Below are positions 17,468-26,217 of a DNA stretch of 64,000 nucleotides, piece after piece. Source of the DNA: a gamma proteobacterium symbiont of Ctena orbiculata (GTDB lineage: Bacteria; Pseudomonadota; Gammaproteobacteria; Chromatiales; Chromatiaceae); the NCBI GenBank assembly GCA_003058525.1, contig QBVD01000060.1:29973-93972 (forward strand), given 5' to 3'. The position numbers and the translations under genes are program-made. The notes beneath the pieces were generated by a model. The model had not been told where the DNA came from and made no database searches. It worked only from the letters and a program-made list of their open reading frames with translations. Numbering within the stretch: the first letter of the stretch is position 1; the number at the start of each line of letters is the position of its first letter.

Positions 17468-19420
17468 TTACTGCTTTTTAGGCTTCTCGATACCCAGACG
17501 CTTCATGCGTGATGCCAGCGTGGTAGGTTTCAGGCCCAGCAGGTCCGCCGCCCCATCTTTGCCGAATACCTTACCGCCGGCCTGATTCAGTGCTTGCATG
17601 ATCATCAACCGGTCACGGGCCACGCGCTCATTCTCTGTCATTAATACGTTGCCCACCGTCTCCGGTTTCTCGTCCGGCGTCAGCGCTGTCTCGGCGATGG
17701 TCTCAGGAACCGGCAGGTCCAGGTGGAGACGCCCTGTTTGGGTGACGATGACCGCCCGCTCGATGATGTTTTCCAGTTCGCGGACATTACCCGGCCAGCG
17801 ATGGCTTTTAAGGCGTCTGACGTCACTTTGGCTGAGATGAATATCCCGCTTGTTGAGTTTACGGCATGTGGTGTGCAGGAAATGGCTTGCCAACAAGGGA
17901 ATATCCTCGGGACGTTCCCGCAGGGGAGCCAAGTGGATGGGGAACACCTGCAGGCGGAAATAGAGATCTTCGCGAAAGTTTTTTGCAGTCACCTCGGCTG
18001 CCAGGTCCTTATTGGTGGCGGTGATGATGCGCACGTCCACGCTACGGGTCTTCTCCTCGCCGATACGCTCGTACTGTCCCTCCTGCAACACCCGCAACAA
18101 CTTGCCCTGTAACTCAAGAGGTATCTCGCCCACCTCGTCAAGGAACAGGGTGCCGCCGTCGGCCAGTTCGAACCGCCCTGCACGGTCCCGTGTAGCGCCG
18201 GTGAAGGCGCCCCGTATATGGCCGAAGAATTCGCTTTCGAACAGATCGCGGGGTATGGCTGCGCAATTGACCCGGATCAGAGGCCGATCGCTACGTTCGC
18301 TGCTGACATGTATGGCTCTGGCTATGAGTTCCTTGCCGGTGCCCGACTCGCCTGTGATCAGGGTGGTGGAATTCGTCGGTGCGACCAACTGAATCTTTTG
18401 GATAACCTGACGTATGGCTGAGCTGCTGCCGATTATCTCCCGGTAGTTGTGCTCGGTGCGGATTTCTTCCTGCAAATAGGCATTCTCTTCCTCCAGCCGC
18501 CGCTGCAGGGATTTGACCTGCTCGAGGGCGCTGCGCAGATTGTTTTCAGCCTCCTTGCGATCACTGATGTCGCGAAAGATGATCACCGCTCCGATGAGCA
18601 TGCCATGTTCCACGATGGGTGTGCTGGTGTACTCCACGGGAAATACGCTACCGTCCTTGCGCCAGAATACCTCATCGTCCACGTGGTGCACGGTACCATC
18701 ATTGAACGCGGCGTAGATAGGACAGTGTCTGACGGAGTAGTGGGATCCGTCAGGATGTCTGCAGTGCACCATCTGGTGCATATTCTTACCCACAAGCTCA
18801 TCGGCATTGTAGCCAAGCAGGCGTTCGGCGGCTGGATTGATGAAGGTGGTGATACCATCCGCATTGACACCGTAGATACCGTCACCGGCTGCCTGCAGGA
18901 GTAGTTGGTTGCCCTGTTCGATCTCATGGAATAGCTGTTCGTACCTGCGCCATTCCGCGAGGCCCCGGCGCACATAGTCGTTGGCGTCGGCTTGTTTACG
19001 CAGCCCCTCCACAACCTCTCGATCCTGCAGGGTGGCGCTCAGCAGTACCTGGTCATTGAGGGTCACCGATCGGGCGTTGCACTCTACCGGTATCACTCTG
19101 CCACTGCGGGTTCGGCAGCTGAGTTCATTGGTCCAACAAAACCCCTGCACCATAACCGATTGGGTGAACACGACCAGTGCGCTCAACCCCCCGTTGAATA
19201 ACCAGCTGGGTTTGCTTTGCAGCAGTGTTTCCATTGGAAATCCCAGTAGGTCCATAGCTGCTCGATTAGCATCGACCATACGATTCTCAACCGGATCGAA
19301 TACAAGTGTTGCCGTGGGGTGCTGGTCAAAGAAGTTGTGAAACATCGGCCATCCGGCATCTTTGGAATGCCTGGTCTCCGGGAGGCTGTGGGTTTTAACC
19401 TCTGTATCCGATAGGTTCAT
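17468..19420 (-). CDS. PAS-domain sigma-54-dependent transcriptional activator
   Basis: 650 residues from the ATG at 19420, preceded by GAGG; a TTG 15 bases upstream is less likely. Two PAS domains (about 25-130 and 165-285) lead through a coiled coil (about 290-325) to an AAA+ domain with Walker A GESGTGKE, the GAFTGAT loop that contacts sigma-54, and Walker B GGTLFLDEVG. A Fis-type helix-turn-helix ends the protein (AADLLGLKPTTLASRMKRLG). With PAS rather than receiver input it probably senses a small ligand, redox or nitrogen state. It is divergent from the cyanate operon, whose upstream region holds a sigma-54 promoter and three tandem repeats next to this gene's own start, so it is the likely activator and may regulate itself. 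Confidence 0.93.
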   Translation of the reverse strand: MNLSDTEVKTHSLPETRHSKDAGWPMFHNFFDQHPTATLVFDPVENRMVDANRAAMDLLGFPMETLLQSKPSWLFNGGLSALVVFTQSVMVQGFCWTNELSCRTRSGRVIPVECNARSVTLNDQVLLSATLQDREVVEGLRKQADANDYVRRGLAEWRRYEQLFHEIEQGNQLLLQAAGDGIYGVNADGITTFINPAAERLLGYNADELVGKNMHQMVHCRHPDGSHYSVRHCPIYAAFNDGTVHHVDDEVFWRKDGSVFPVEYTSTPIVEHGMLIGAVIIFRDISDRKEAENNLRSALEQVKSLQRRLEEENAYLQEEIRTEHNYREIIGSSSAIRQVIQKIQLVAPTNSTTLITGESGTGKELIARAIHVSSERSDRPLIRVNCAAIPRDLFESEFFGHIRGAFTGATRDRAGRFELADGGTLFLDEVGEIPLELQGKLLRVLQEGQYERIGEEKTRSVDVRIITATNKDLAAEVTAKNFREDLYFRLQVFPIHLAPLRERPEDIPLLASHFLHTTCRKLNKRDIHLSQSDVRRLKSHRWPGNVRELENIIERAVIVTQTGRLHLDLPVPETIAETALTPDEKPETVGNVLMTENERVARDRLMIMQALNQAGGKVFGKDGAADLLGLKPTTLASRMKRLGIEKPKKQ

Positions 19421-19460
19421 ATGAACAGACCTCAATATTCACTGAGATACTACAAAATCT

Positions 19461-19501
19461 CGTGTTTTCGATTACGTGTTTTCGTGATTTACGTATTTTC
19501 G
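19461..19501. promoter_or_regulatory. Three tandem 10-bp sites, probable enhancer (UAS) for the sigma-54 activator
   Basis: CGTGTTTTCG at 19461-19470 and 19475-19484, and CGTATTTTCG at 19492-19501. They lie 72-112 bp upstream of the -24 element, where enhancer-binding proteins normally bind, and 41-81 bp upstream of the activator's own ATG. Binding by that activator is inference. Confidence 0.7.
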
Positions 19502-19572
19502 TAGTCCCGTAAGTCACCGCTATTTCTGATGTATTTCCCAACTAAACAGCAGCTTACGTTTGAATTTCATAG

Positions 19573-19589
19573 TTGGCACGGTAGCTGCA
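19573..19589 (+). promoter_or_regulatory. Sigma-54 (-24/-12) promoter of the cyanate operon
   Basis: TTGGCACGGTAGCTGCA matches the consensus YTGGCACGRNNNTTGCW at all fixed positions but one (C for T at the first base of TTGC). The GG and GC elements have the required spacing. It points towards cynA and lies downstream of a gene for a sigma-54 activator. Confidence 0.85.
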
Positions 19590-19828
19590 ATTCTCTTGTA
19601 AAGACGGGGTGCGCTTCGGAATTGTTTCAGCGCCGTCAGTCCGTCCAGGTACGCACAAATTTTGTGCGGTTTTGGTAGAGGTTGTGCGTCCCTGCACCAG
19701 TATCGTCCCTGTTTCGCGTTCAACGGCGGGTTTGTGAACCCGCACTTCGAAAAGGGCAGGAACCGTGCCATGCAGGTGGCTGACCGCATCGCCGACGTTT
19801 GAATCGAACAAGCTACAAGGGGTTTAAC

Positions 19829-21355
19829 ATGGCAAACAAAAGTCTCGGCAATCCGTTTGATGCGGATACCGATCTTCAGCACGGTCCTGCGTGCAACTGC
19901 CCCATCTGTGTTTTTCAGAAGGAGCAGATCCAGAGTAACTACGAATGCAGTGAAACCGAGTTGACCGAGCGATTGGAACGGGCGGTCTTTGAAGGCATCG
20001 CCACACCCGGGATGGATGAGTTGGCGGCTGCGGAACAGGCCGAGATCGCTGTCGACGAATCAGCGCAGACGGCAGTTGAGGATCCCAATCCTCTCGAGAG
20101 CTCCGAAGATGTCTTGGACCGGGTCGTCGAGAGTGCGGTGGTGCGTGGCATTTTCGGACACGACGACATGAGCCGCAGGGATTTCATGCGCCTGGTGGGT
20201 GGTGGCGCCTTCGCAGCCATGCTAGGCAGTATGCTGCCCATGGATGAGGTCAAAGCGGCAATCAAGGACAATCTCGGCAAACCGGAAAAGTCGAAGCTGA
20301 AGGTCGGATTTGTGCCGATCACCTGCGCCACGCCTATCATCATGGCTCATCCCATGGGCTTCTATGCCAAATACGGCCTGGATGTGGACGTCATCAAGAC
20401 GGCTGGATGGGCGGTGGCCCGGGATAAATCCTTGGCAAAGGAGTATGACGCCAGCCACATGCTGACACCGATGCCACTGGCCATCACCATGGGTTCCGGC
20501 TCCACGGCGGTACCATTCCGTATGCCTGCTGTAGAGAATATCAACGGCCAGGCCATCGTGCTGCACGTCAAACACAAGGATAAACGCGATCCTAAGGATT
20601 GGAAGGGCTTCAAGTTCGGTGTGCCGTTCGACTACTCCATGCATAACTTCCTGTTGCGTTACTACGTGGCGGAACACGGCATCGATCCTGACAAGGATAT
20701 CCAGATCCGCGTGGTACCGCCGCCGGAAATGGTGGCTAACCTGCGGGCCGGCAATCTGGACGGTTACCTGTCGCCGGATCCATTCAACCAGCGGGCGGTA
20801 TGGGAGAAGGTGGGATTCATTCACACCCTCACCAAGGATATCTGGCCGGGCCATCCGTGCTGCGCTTTTGCCTGCTCCGAGGAGTTCGCCACCACTCTGC
20901 CGAACACCTACGCGGCGTTACTGAAGTCCATAGTGGATGCCACCGCCTACTCCTCAAAGCATGAAAATCGCAAGGAGATATCAAAGGCCATCGCACCAAA
21001 GAACTATCTCAATCAGCCGGTGCCTGTTATCGAACAGGTGTTGACCGGTAAATACGCAGATGGTTTGGGTAAAGTGCATAACGTCCCAGATCGAATCGAT
21101 TTCGACCCCTTCCCATGGCACTCCATGGCGGTCTGGATCCTGACCCAGATGAAGCGTTGGGGTTATGTGAAAGGGAATGTGGATTACAAGAAGATCGCGG
21201 AAGAGGTCTATCTGGCCTCCGATGCGGGACGCATGATGAAGGAGCTGGGTTATCCGGTACCGGATCATACCTATGAGTCCTACGAAATTATGGGTAAGGC
21301 GTTCGATCCGGCCAAACCCGACGCATATGTCCAGAGCTTCGCCATTAAACGTTAG
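19829..21355 (+). CDS. cynA: ABC transporter substrate-binding protein, NrtA/CynA family (probably cyanate)
   Basis: 508 residues from the ATG at 19829, preceded by AAGGGG. The core from about residue 150 is a NrtA/CmpA/CynA-type binding protein (LKVGFVPITCATPIIMAHPMGFYAKYGL). Unusually, a twin-arginine-like motif SRRDFMRLVGG lies at residues 115-125, not at the N-terminus. Ahead of it is an acidic extension with a CNCPIC cluster (Cys22, Cys24, Cys27) that could bind a metal. The family carries nitrate, bicarbonate or cyanate; a cyanase gene in the same run of genes points to cyanate. It is first after the sigma-54 promoter, so expression should depend on the divergent activator. Confidence 0.85.
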   Translation: MANKSLGNPFDADTDLQHGPACNCPICVFQKEQIQSNYECSETELTERLERAVFEGIATPGMDELAAAEQAEIAVDESAQTAVEDPNPLESSEDVLDRVVESAVVRGIFGHDDMSRRDFMRLVGGGAFAAMLGSMLPMDEVKAAIKDNLGKPEKSKLKVGFVPITCATPIIMAHPMGFYAKYGLDVDVIKTAGWAVARDKSLAKEYDASHMLTPMPLAITMGSGSTAVPFRMPAVENINGQAIVLHVKHKDKRDPKDWKGFKFGVPFDYSMHNFLLRYYVAEHGIDPDKDIQIRVVPPPEMVANLRAGNLDGYLSPDPFNQRAVWEKVGFIHTLTKDIWPGHPCCAFACSEEFATTLPNTYAALLKSIVDATAYSSKHENRKEISKAIAPKNYLNQPVPVIEQVLTGKYADGLGKVHNVPDRIDFDPFPWHSMAVWILTQMKRWGYVKGNVDYKKIAEEVYLASDAGRMMKELGYPVPDHTYESYEIMGKAFDPAKPDAYVQSFAIKR

Positions 21356-21426
21356 ACCGTGTGTCGGCGGGGTCGGGGGGTCTCTTCCACCCGGCCCCTT
21401 AACAAAACAGAGGGGAAACCGAAGTT

Positions 21427-22257
21427 ATGCTGCAGTCTCTAAACATGCGAGCCACAGTGCTGGCCGTCACTTTCCTGGCCGTCATGCTCGGCCTCTGGGA
21501 AATGGCCAATCAAGCGCCGCAAGCGAAGAAGGCATTGACCGAATATGAGATCCTCATGGGCGGTGCCGACCAGGAGGCGCGAGTACCGCCACCGTCCAAG
21601 GTCATTGGTCTGGCAGTGGATGAATTGTCCGATCCCTTCTACGACAAGGGTCCCAATGACAAGGGTATCGGCATCCAGCTTGGCTACTCCATCTATCGGG
21701 TCCTGGCCGGTTACTTCATGGCGGCCGTTATCGCCATACCGGTCGGCTTCCTGATCGGCATGTCGCCGTTGATCCAAAAGGCATTGAATCCCTTCATTCA
21801 GGTGTTGCGTCCCATCTCACCACTGGCCTGGATGCCGCTGGCCCTTTTTATCATCAAGGATTCGGAGGCCAGCTCTATCTTTGTTATTTTCATCTGTTCC
21901 ATCTGGCCGATGTTGATCAACACGGCTTTCGGTGTGGCCAATGTGCGCAAGGACTGGCTGAATGTGGCCCGTACACATGAGCTTTCGCCGGTGCGTACCG
22001 CATTCACCGTGATCCTGCCGGCGGCGGCACCCACAATTCTCACCGGCATGCGTATCTCCATCGGCATCGCCTGGTTGGTCATCGTCGCTGCCGAGATGCT
22101 GGTGGGTGGCACGGGGATCGGGTATTACGTGTGGAACGAGTGGAACAACCTCGATCTCACCAGCGTTATTTTCTCCATTCTGATGATCGGTATCGTAGGC
22201 ATGCTGCTAGATATGGCGTTGTCCGGTGCCACCCGTCTGGTCACCTATAAGGAATAA
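21427..22257 (+). CDS. cynB: ABC transporter permease, NrtB/CynB family
   Basis: 276 residues, an inner-membrane permease with one N-terminal helix, a periplasmic stretch, and five further helices. It has the EAA-type loop of binding-protein-dependent permeases (LNVARTHELSPVRTAFTVILPAAAPTILTG at about 179-208) that docks with the ATPase. It follows cynA by 71 bp and precedes the ATPase gene by 7 bp. A GAGGGGAAACC ribosome-binding site lies before the ATG. It probably forms the cyanate (or related anion) importer with its neighbours. Confidence 0.93.
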   Translation: MLQSLNMRATVLAVTFLAVMLGLWEMANQAPQAKKALTEYEILMGGADQEARVPPPSKVIGLAVDELSDPFYDKGPNDKGIGIQLGYSIYRVLAGYFMAAVIAIPVGFLIGMSPLIQKALNPFIQVLRPISPLAWMPLALFIIKDSEASSIFVIFICSIWPMLINTAFGVANVRKDWLNVARTHELSPVRTAFTVILPAAAPTILTGMRISIGIAWLVIVAAEMLVGGTGIGYYVWNEWNNLDLTSVIFSILMIGIVGMLLDMALSGATRLVTYKE

Positions 22258-22264
22258 CGAACCT

Positions 22265-23221
22265 ATGACAACAAAACATTTTTTTGTCGAGGCGGAAAAC
22301 CTTTCCAAACGATTCAAGACCAAGGATGGGGAGTTAACGGTATTCGAGAATGCCAATTTCGGCATTCATAAGGGTGAGTTCGTCTGCATAATCGGCCACT
22401 CCGGGTGCGGTAAGTCCACCATCATGAATATCCTGGCCGGCCTTGACGGCGCCAGCGACGGCGTCCTGTTCATGGACAGCAAAGAGGTGGGTGGTCCGGC
22501 CTTGGAACGGGGTGTTGTATTCCAGAACTATAGCCTGCTGCCCTGGCTGAGCGCCCTCAAAAACGTCACATTCGGGGTACGCGCCCGCTGGCCCCAGTGG
22601 AGCCGCGAGCAGGTGCGGGAACATGCCTATAAATATCTGCAGATGGTGGGCCTGGGGGATGGCGCGGAGGAACGCAAACCGTACGAACTCTCCGGCGGTA
22701 TGCGCCAGCGGGTCTCCATCGCCCGCGCCTTTGCCATAGAGCCCAAACTGTTGCTGCTGGACGAGCCTTTTGGGGCGCTGGATGCACTGACACGCGGCAA
22801 TATCCAGGATGAGCTGCTGAAGATCTGGAACGAGACCCATCAAACGGTGTTCATGATTACTCATGACGTAGACGAGGCGATCCTGCTGGCCGATCGCATA
22901 TTGCTGATGACCAACGGTCCCTATGCGCGTATCGCCGAATCGGTGAAGGTGGCTATCCCGAGACCCCGGGACCGCACCTCGATCATCCACGACCCGGCTT
23001 ACTATCCGATTCGCAATCATCTGGTGGATTTCCTGGTCATGCGATCCAAGGAGCTTGCAGGTGGTCCTGTCGCTGAGCGGGAGACACAGGACGAGAGTGG
23101 TAAGCCGGATGGTTATGTCAGGGTGTTTCCGGAAGAGGTCAATCCGGCCCGGGGAATTTGTGCCGTGCAGGACGCACAGACAGTGAATCGGTATGCAGAC
23201 AAGGAGCGCGTAACAGTATGA
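22265..23221 (+). CDS. cynD: ABC transporter ATP-binding protein, NrtD/CynD family
   Basis: 318 residues from the ATG at 22265, just after the cynB stop. Walker [11 protein letters not shown]-loop FQNYSLLPW, signature [14 protein letters not shown], Walker [13 protein letters not shown] and switch His in ITHDVDEA are all present. It powers uptake with CynA and CynB. The last part (about residues 245-318) extends beyond the usual 250-270 residue ATPase and has no recognised domain, unlike the NrtC type, which has a full NrtA-like domain. The stop overlaps the CobW-family start by four bases (ATGA), so that gene is in the same translation unit. Confidence 0.93.
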   Translation: MTTKHFFVEAENLSKRFKTKDGELTVFENANFGIHKGEFVCIIGHSGCGKSTIMNILAGLDGASDGVLFMDSKEVGGPALERGVVFQNYSLLPWLSALKNVTFGVRARWPQWSREQVREHAYKYLQMVGLGDGAEERKPYELSGGMRQRVSIARAFAIEPKLLLLDEPFGALDALTRGNIQDELLKIWNETHQTVFMITHDVDEAILLADRILLMTNGPYARIAESVKVAIPRPRDRTSIIHDPAYYPIRNHLVDFLVMRSKELAGGPVAERETQDESGKPDGYVRVFPEEVNPARGICAVQDAQTVNRYADKERVTV

Positions 23222-24609
23222 CAGCTTGTCTCCAGGAAACCTGTAACGAACACAGCAACGGCACAACGTCGGTTGAACGCGATGGGCGTGTGCCGGTAAC
23301 GGTGTTGACCGGATTTCTCGGTTCAGGAAAGACAACCCTGTTGAACCGGATTCTCACGGAGCAGCATGGAAAACGCATCGCGGTCATCGAGAACGAATAT
23401 GGCGAGATCGGTATTGACCATGAGCTGGTGGTGCTGTCCGATGAAGAGATCTTCGAGATGAACAACGGTTGCATCTGCTGCACGGTGCGGGGTGACCTGA
23501 TCCGCATCCTGGGCCGCCTGATGCGCCGCAAGCACAAGTTCGACCACATCCTTATCGAGACCACCGGTATGGCTGACCCAGGTCCGGTGGCCCAGACCTT
23601 CTTCATGGACGAGGAGATGAAGGAGAAACTGCGCCTGGATGCCATCGTCACCCTGGTGGATGCCAAGCATGTGGTGCAGCATCTGGACCAGTCTGACGAG
23701 TGCGAGGCGCAACTGGCTTTTGCCGATGTGGTCCTCGTCAACAAGACAGACCTGGTCAGTGCGGAGGCGTTGAACACTCTCACTGAGGCCATACAGGGTC
23801 GTAACCGCCTGGCGCGAATCTATCAAACCCAACATGGTGTTATCGATCTGGATCGGATTATGGGTATCCGCGCCTTTGATCTGGAGGCCAAGCTCGAGGA
23901 GATCCCCTCTTTCCTGCAAGAGGAACTCCCCTTCGAGTGGTCCGGCATCTTCTCTTTGCAGGTGGGCGATTACGAATTGAGTTTCCAGCCGGGTCCCGAT
24001 CCCGCCATCGATGTTGTGTTGGGGGCGATCGAAGATGGGCAAAGTTTCGAAGATTGGAAGAACAGCAGTATCCTACTCTATTCCGATGACACGGCGCCAC
24101 TGACCGAAACCGGTCTCACCCCGGCTAAAGCTCTCTATCGACTGCCGGTGGACTCAGTGTCGGGCGGTCAGTATCGGGTTTGCATACCCAGCCCTGGCCG
24201 TTATGCACTGATCACCCAACATCTACCCCAAGAGTTCTCCATGGCCCTGTCGCTGAACGGTCAACCGGTCTTGGCCGAAACCCAACAGGAGTATACTAGC
24301 CCCCACAGTCACGATGAGACAGTGGGTTCGGTGGGCCTGCACCTGGCAGGGGATCTGGATCAGGAAAGGTTCGAGCGTTGGGTGGTCTCCCTGTTGCGGC
24401 GCAAGGGTCCCGACATCTTTCGTTTCAAGGGAATCCTGGCCCTGGCGGGTAAGCCTGAGCGCTTCGTGTTCCAGGGGGTTCATATGTTGTTCGATGGAAA
24501 GTTCGGTCGGCCATGGAGCAGTGAATTGCGTCACAGCCAGATGATCTTCATCGGACGGCAGCTGGATCGCGCGGAGCTCGAAACGGGATTGGCCTCATGC
24601 AAGGCTTGA
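23218..24609 (+). CDS. CobW/COG0523-family GTPase (metal chaperone)
   Basis: 463 residues. Walker [10 protein letters not shown] (32-40), the [10 protein letters not shown] switch and the metal-binding CICC (85-88) identify a G3E-family metallochaperone; GTP-binding NKTD follows at about 180. The CobW C-terminal domain is at about 365-455 ([15 protein letters not shown]...VHMLFDG). The N-terminus has two extra Cys and a His (CLQETCNEH), and a HSH triplet occurs before the C-terminal domain. Such proteins deliver Zn, Co or Ni to client enzymes. It overlaps cynD by four bases and the WD40 gene follows almost at once. Cyanase itself needs no metal, so the client is unclear. Confidence 0.92.
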   Translation: MTACLQETCNEHSNGTTSVERDGRVPVTVLTGFLGSGKTTLLNRILTEQHGKRIAVIENEYGEIGIDHELVVLSDEEIFEMNNGCICCTVRGDLIRILGRLMRRKHKFDHILIETTGMADPGPVAQTFFMDEEMKEKLRLDAIVTLVDAKHVVQHLDQSDECEAQLAFADVVLVNKTDLVSAEALNTLTEAIQGRNRLARIYQTQHGVIDLDRIMGIRAFDLEAKLEEIPSFLQEELPFEWSGIFSLQVGDYELSFQPGPDPAIDVVLGAIEDGQSFEDWKNSSILLYSDDTAPLTETGLTPAKALYRLPVDSVSGGQYRVCIPSPGRYALITQHLPQEFSMALSLNGQPVLAETQQEYTSPHSHDETVGSVGLHLAGDLDQERFERWVVSLLRRKGPDIFRFKGILALAGKPERFVFQGVHMLFDGKFGRPWSSELRHSQMIFIGRQLDRAELETGLASCKA

Positions 24610-24611
24610 GC

Positions 24612-25637
24612 ATGGCAACCCCTGTGGCGAATAGCGCTGAGCTGGCCTGGGCTACAGTCCTGGGTGAAAGCGTTGCCGACATCGCCTGGTTGCCCTCTGG
24701 TGAACAGCTGTTTGCCGGTACCGCGGAGGGTGAATTGTGCGGTTACCAGGCAGATGCGGATTGCAGATACCGCATCCAAGCCCACCAACGAGGTCTTACA
24801 CGGATCTCTCCTTGTCCCCTGGGTAAGACAATCGCGACCACCGGTGAGGATGGTGGGGTGCTGCTTTGGCGGGCAGATACTGGTGAACGCATGCAGATCC
24901 TGGCGCGAGATCATGATTGGGCCGAGCATCTGGCCTGGTCTCCTGATGGCAAGACATTGGCCGGTGCGGCCGGTTCACGGCTCTATCTTCGCGATGCGAA
25001 CGGCCGTACCAGCGAACTGGATGGGCATCCTGGGAATGTGGCGGCCATGGCCTGGGCGCCCAAGGGCCGCAAGTTGGCGAGCGCCACCAACAAAGGGGTC
25101 TATCTATGGAATGTCGGCAGCCGGCAACCGACACAGGTGTTGAGTTTTCCCGGCGCTGCTGTCTCCCTTGACTGGAGCCACGACGGCCGCGCCCTGGCGG
25201 CGGGGACCCAGGATGGCTTCCTCTACATCAGACTGCAGTTACCCGGTTGCATACCGCGCCAACTCAACATGAGTGGATATCCCGGCAAGGTCACTGGGCT
25301 TAGCTGGCACCCCAAACGGCTTCGTGTCGCCACCTGTGGCGGCAGTGATGTGGTGTTATGGGAACTGGATGCCACCAAGGGTAAACGACACGCGACCCCG
25401 TTACGGCGTCACTGTCATACCGTAACCACCCTCACTTACAGTCCTGACGGAAACCTGCTTGCCAGCGCGGATCGCCACGGCAGGCTCTGTATTTGGGATG
25501 AGGATGGCCTGGTGGCCTTCGAGATGGAACTGGGGACTGAGATTACTTCACTGGCCTGGCATCCCGGCGCCCAGCGGTTGGCCGTGGGAAGCGTCGATGG
25601 TTTGCTGCGCCTGTTTATCCTGGGGGAGCAGCGATGA
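24612..25637 (+). CDS. WD40-repeat protein
   Basis: 341 residues from the ATG at 24612 (AAGG ribosome-binding site inside the end of the CobW gene); an in-frame ATG at 24597 is possible. At least six WD40-like blades can be traced, for example ISPCPLGKTIATTGEDGGVLLWRA, LAWSPDGKTLAGAAGSRLYL, LTYSPDGNLLASADRHGRLCIWDE and LAWHPGAQRLAVGSVDGLLRL. It has no signal peptide, so a cytosolic propeller that scaffolds proteins is likely. CobW genes paired with WD40 genes recur in bacterial metal-handling loci; here the pair sits between the cyanate transporter and cyanase. Confidence 0.9.
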   Translation: MATPVANSAELAWATVLGESVADIAWLPSGEQLFAGTAEGELCGYQADADCRYRIQAHQRGLTRISPCPLGKTIATTGEDGGVLLWRADTGERMQILARDHDWAEHLAWSPDGKTLAGAAGSRLYLRDANGRTSELDGHPGNVAAMAWAPKGRKLASATNKGVYLWNVGSRQPTQVLSFPGAAVSLDWSHDGRALAAGTQDGFLYIRLQLPGCIPRQLNMSGYPGKVTGLSWHPKRLRVATCGGSDVVLWELDATKGKRHATPLRRHCHTVTTLTYSPDGNLLASADRHGRLCIWDEDGLVAFEMELGTEITSLAWHPGAQRLAVGSVDGLLRLFILGEQR

Positions 25638-25675
25638 GCCCCCTCCCTATTTACTGCTAATCGAGAGAGGAAACC

Positions 25676-26116
25676 ATGAACAAGATCGAGATGACGGAAG
25701 CCATCATGACCGCCAAGAGCAAGTCAGGGCTTGGTTGGGAGGCCATAGCGGGGAAGGTTGGATTGGACCCCGTATTCGTGACGTCCGCCTGCCTGGGTAT
25801 GAACTCATTGAAATCGGAATACGCCGACAAGCTTTGTGACGCACTGCAACTGCCAGGTGAGGTATCCACCGCATTGCAGGCCTTTCCCAACAAGAAATGG
25901 GATCAGATCGTGCCGACCGACCCGGTTATCTATCGTTGGTACGAAATCGTCGGTGTTTACGGCGAGACCATCAAAGAGATCATCCATGAGAAGTTCGGAG
26001 ACGGCATCATGTCCGCCATCGATTTCTCCATGAGCATCGATAAGGAGGAGAATCCCGCGGGTGACCGGGTTTTGGTCGCCATGAGTGGTAAATTTCTGCC
26101 TTACAAGAGCTGGTAA
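25676..26116 (+). CDS. cynS: Cyanase (cyanate hydratase)
   Basis: Converts cyanate and bicarbonate to ammonia and CO2 in the cytosol, giving usable nitrogen and removing a toxic compound. The 146-residue product has the standard length. An N-terminal helical, DNA-binding-like domain (about 1-80) is followed by the catalytic C-terminal domain, with conserved Arg in YRWYEIVGVYGETIK, Glu in IIHEKFGDGIMSAIDF, and Ser in FSMSI. It ends LPYKSW. A GAGAGAGGAAACC ribosome-binding site precedes the ATG. It lies 38 bp after the WD40 gene and defines the probable substrate of the upstream transporter. Confidence 0.97.
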   Translation: MNKIEMTEAIMTAKSKSGLGWEAIAGKVGLDPVFVTSACLGMNSLKSEYADKLCDALQLPGEVSTALQAFPNKKWDQIVPTDPVIYRWYEIVGVYGETIKEIIHEKFGDGIMSAIDFSMSIDKEENPAGDRVLVAMSGKFLPYKSW

Positions 26117-26217
26117 TGCGATTTTTACCGCATGTGGAATACCTGCACAGCTGATTTACAGTGTCGCCGAGCCTCGGTTGGGCGACCATTGAGAGACATG
26201 ACTAAGAGGTAATAGAT

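Larger units (their letters stand above)
19421..19828. other. Regulatory region and structured leader of the cyanate operon
   Basis: Holds the tandem repeats, the sigma-54 promoter (both annotated separately) and a leader of about 240 nt before cynA. The leader contains the hairpin GCGGGTT-TGTG-AACCCGC around 19727-19744, flanked by outer arms CCCTGTTTCG and CGAAAAGGG that could extend it. No short gene with a convincing start was found. Confidence 0.65.

Noticed and set aside
19829..23221. Nitrate uptake (NrtABD) as the role of the ABC transporter
   Set aside because: No nitrate or nitrite reductase gene is present, while cynS follows in the same run of genes; cyanate is the better reading, though not proven.
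22334..23335. 333-codon open frame on the minus strand
   Set aside because: Antisense to the ABC ATPase with all its motifs intact; no recognisable protein features.
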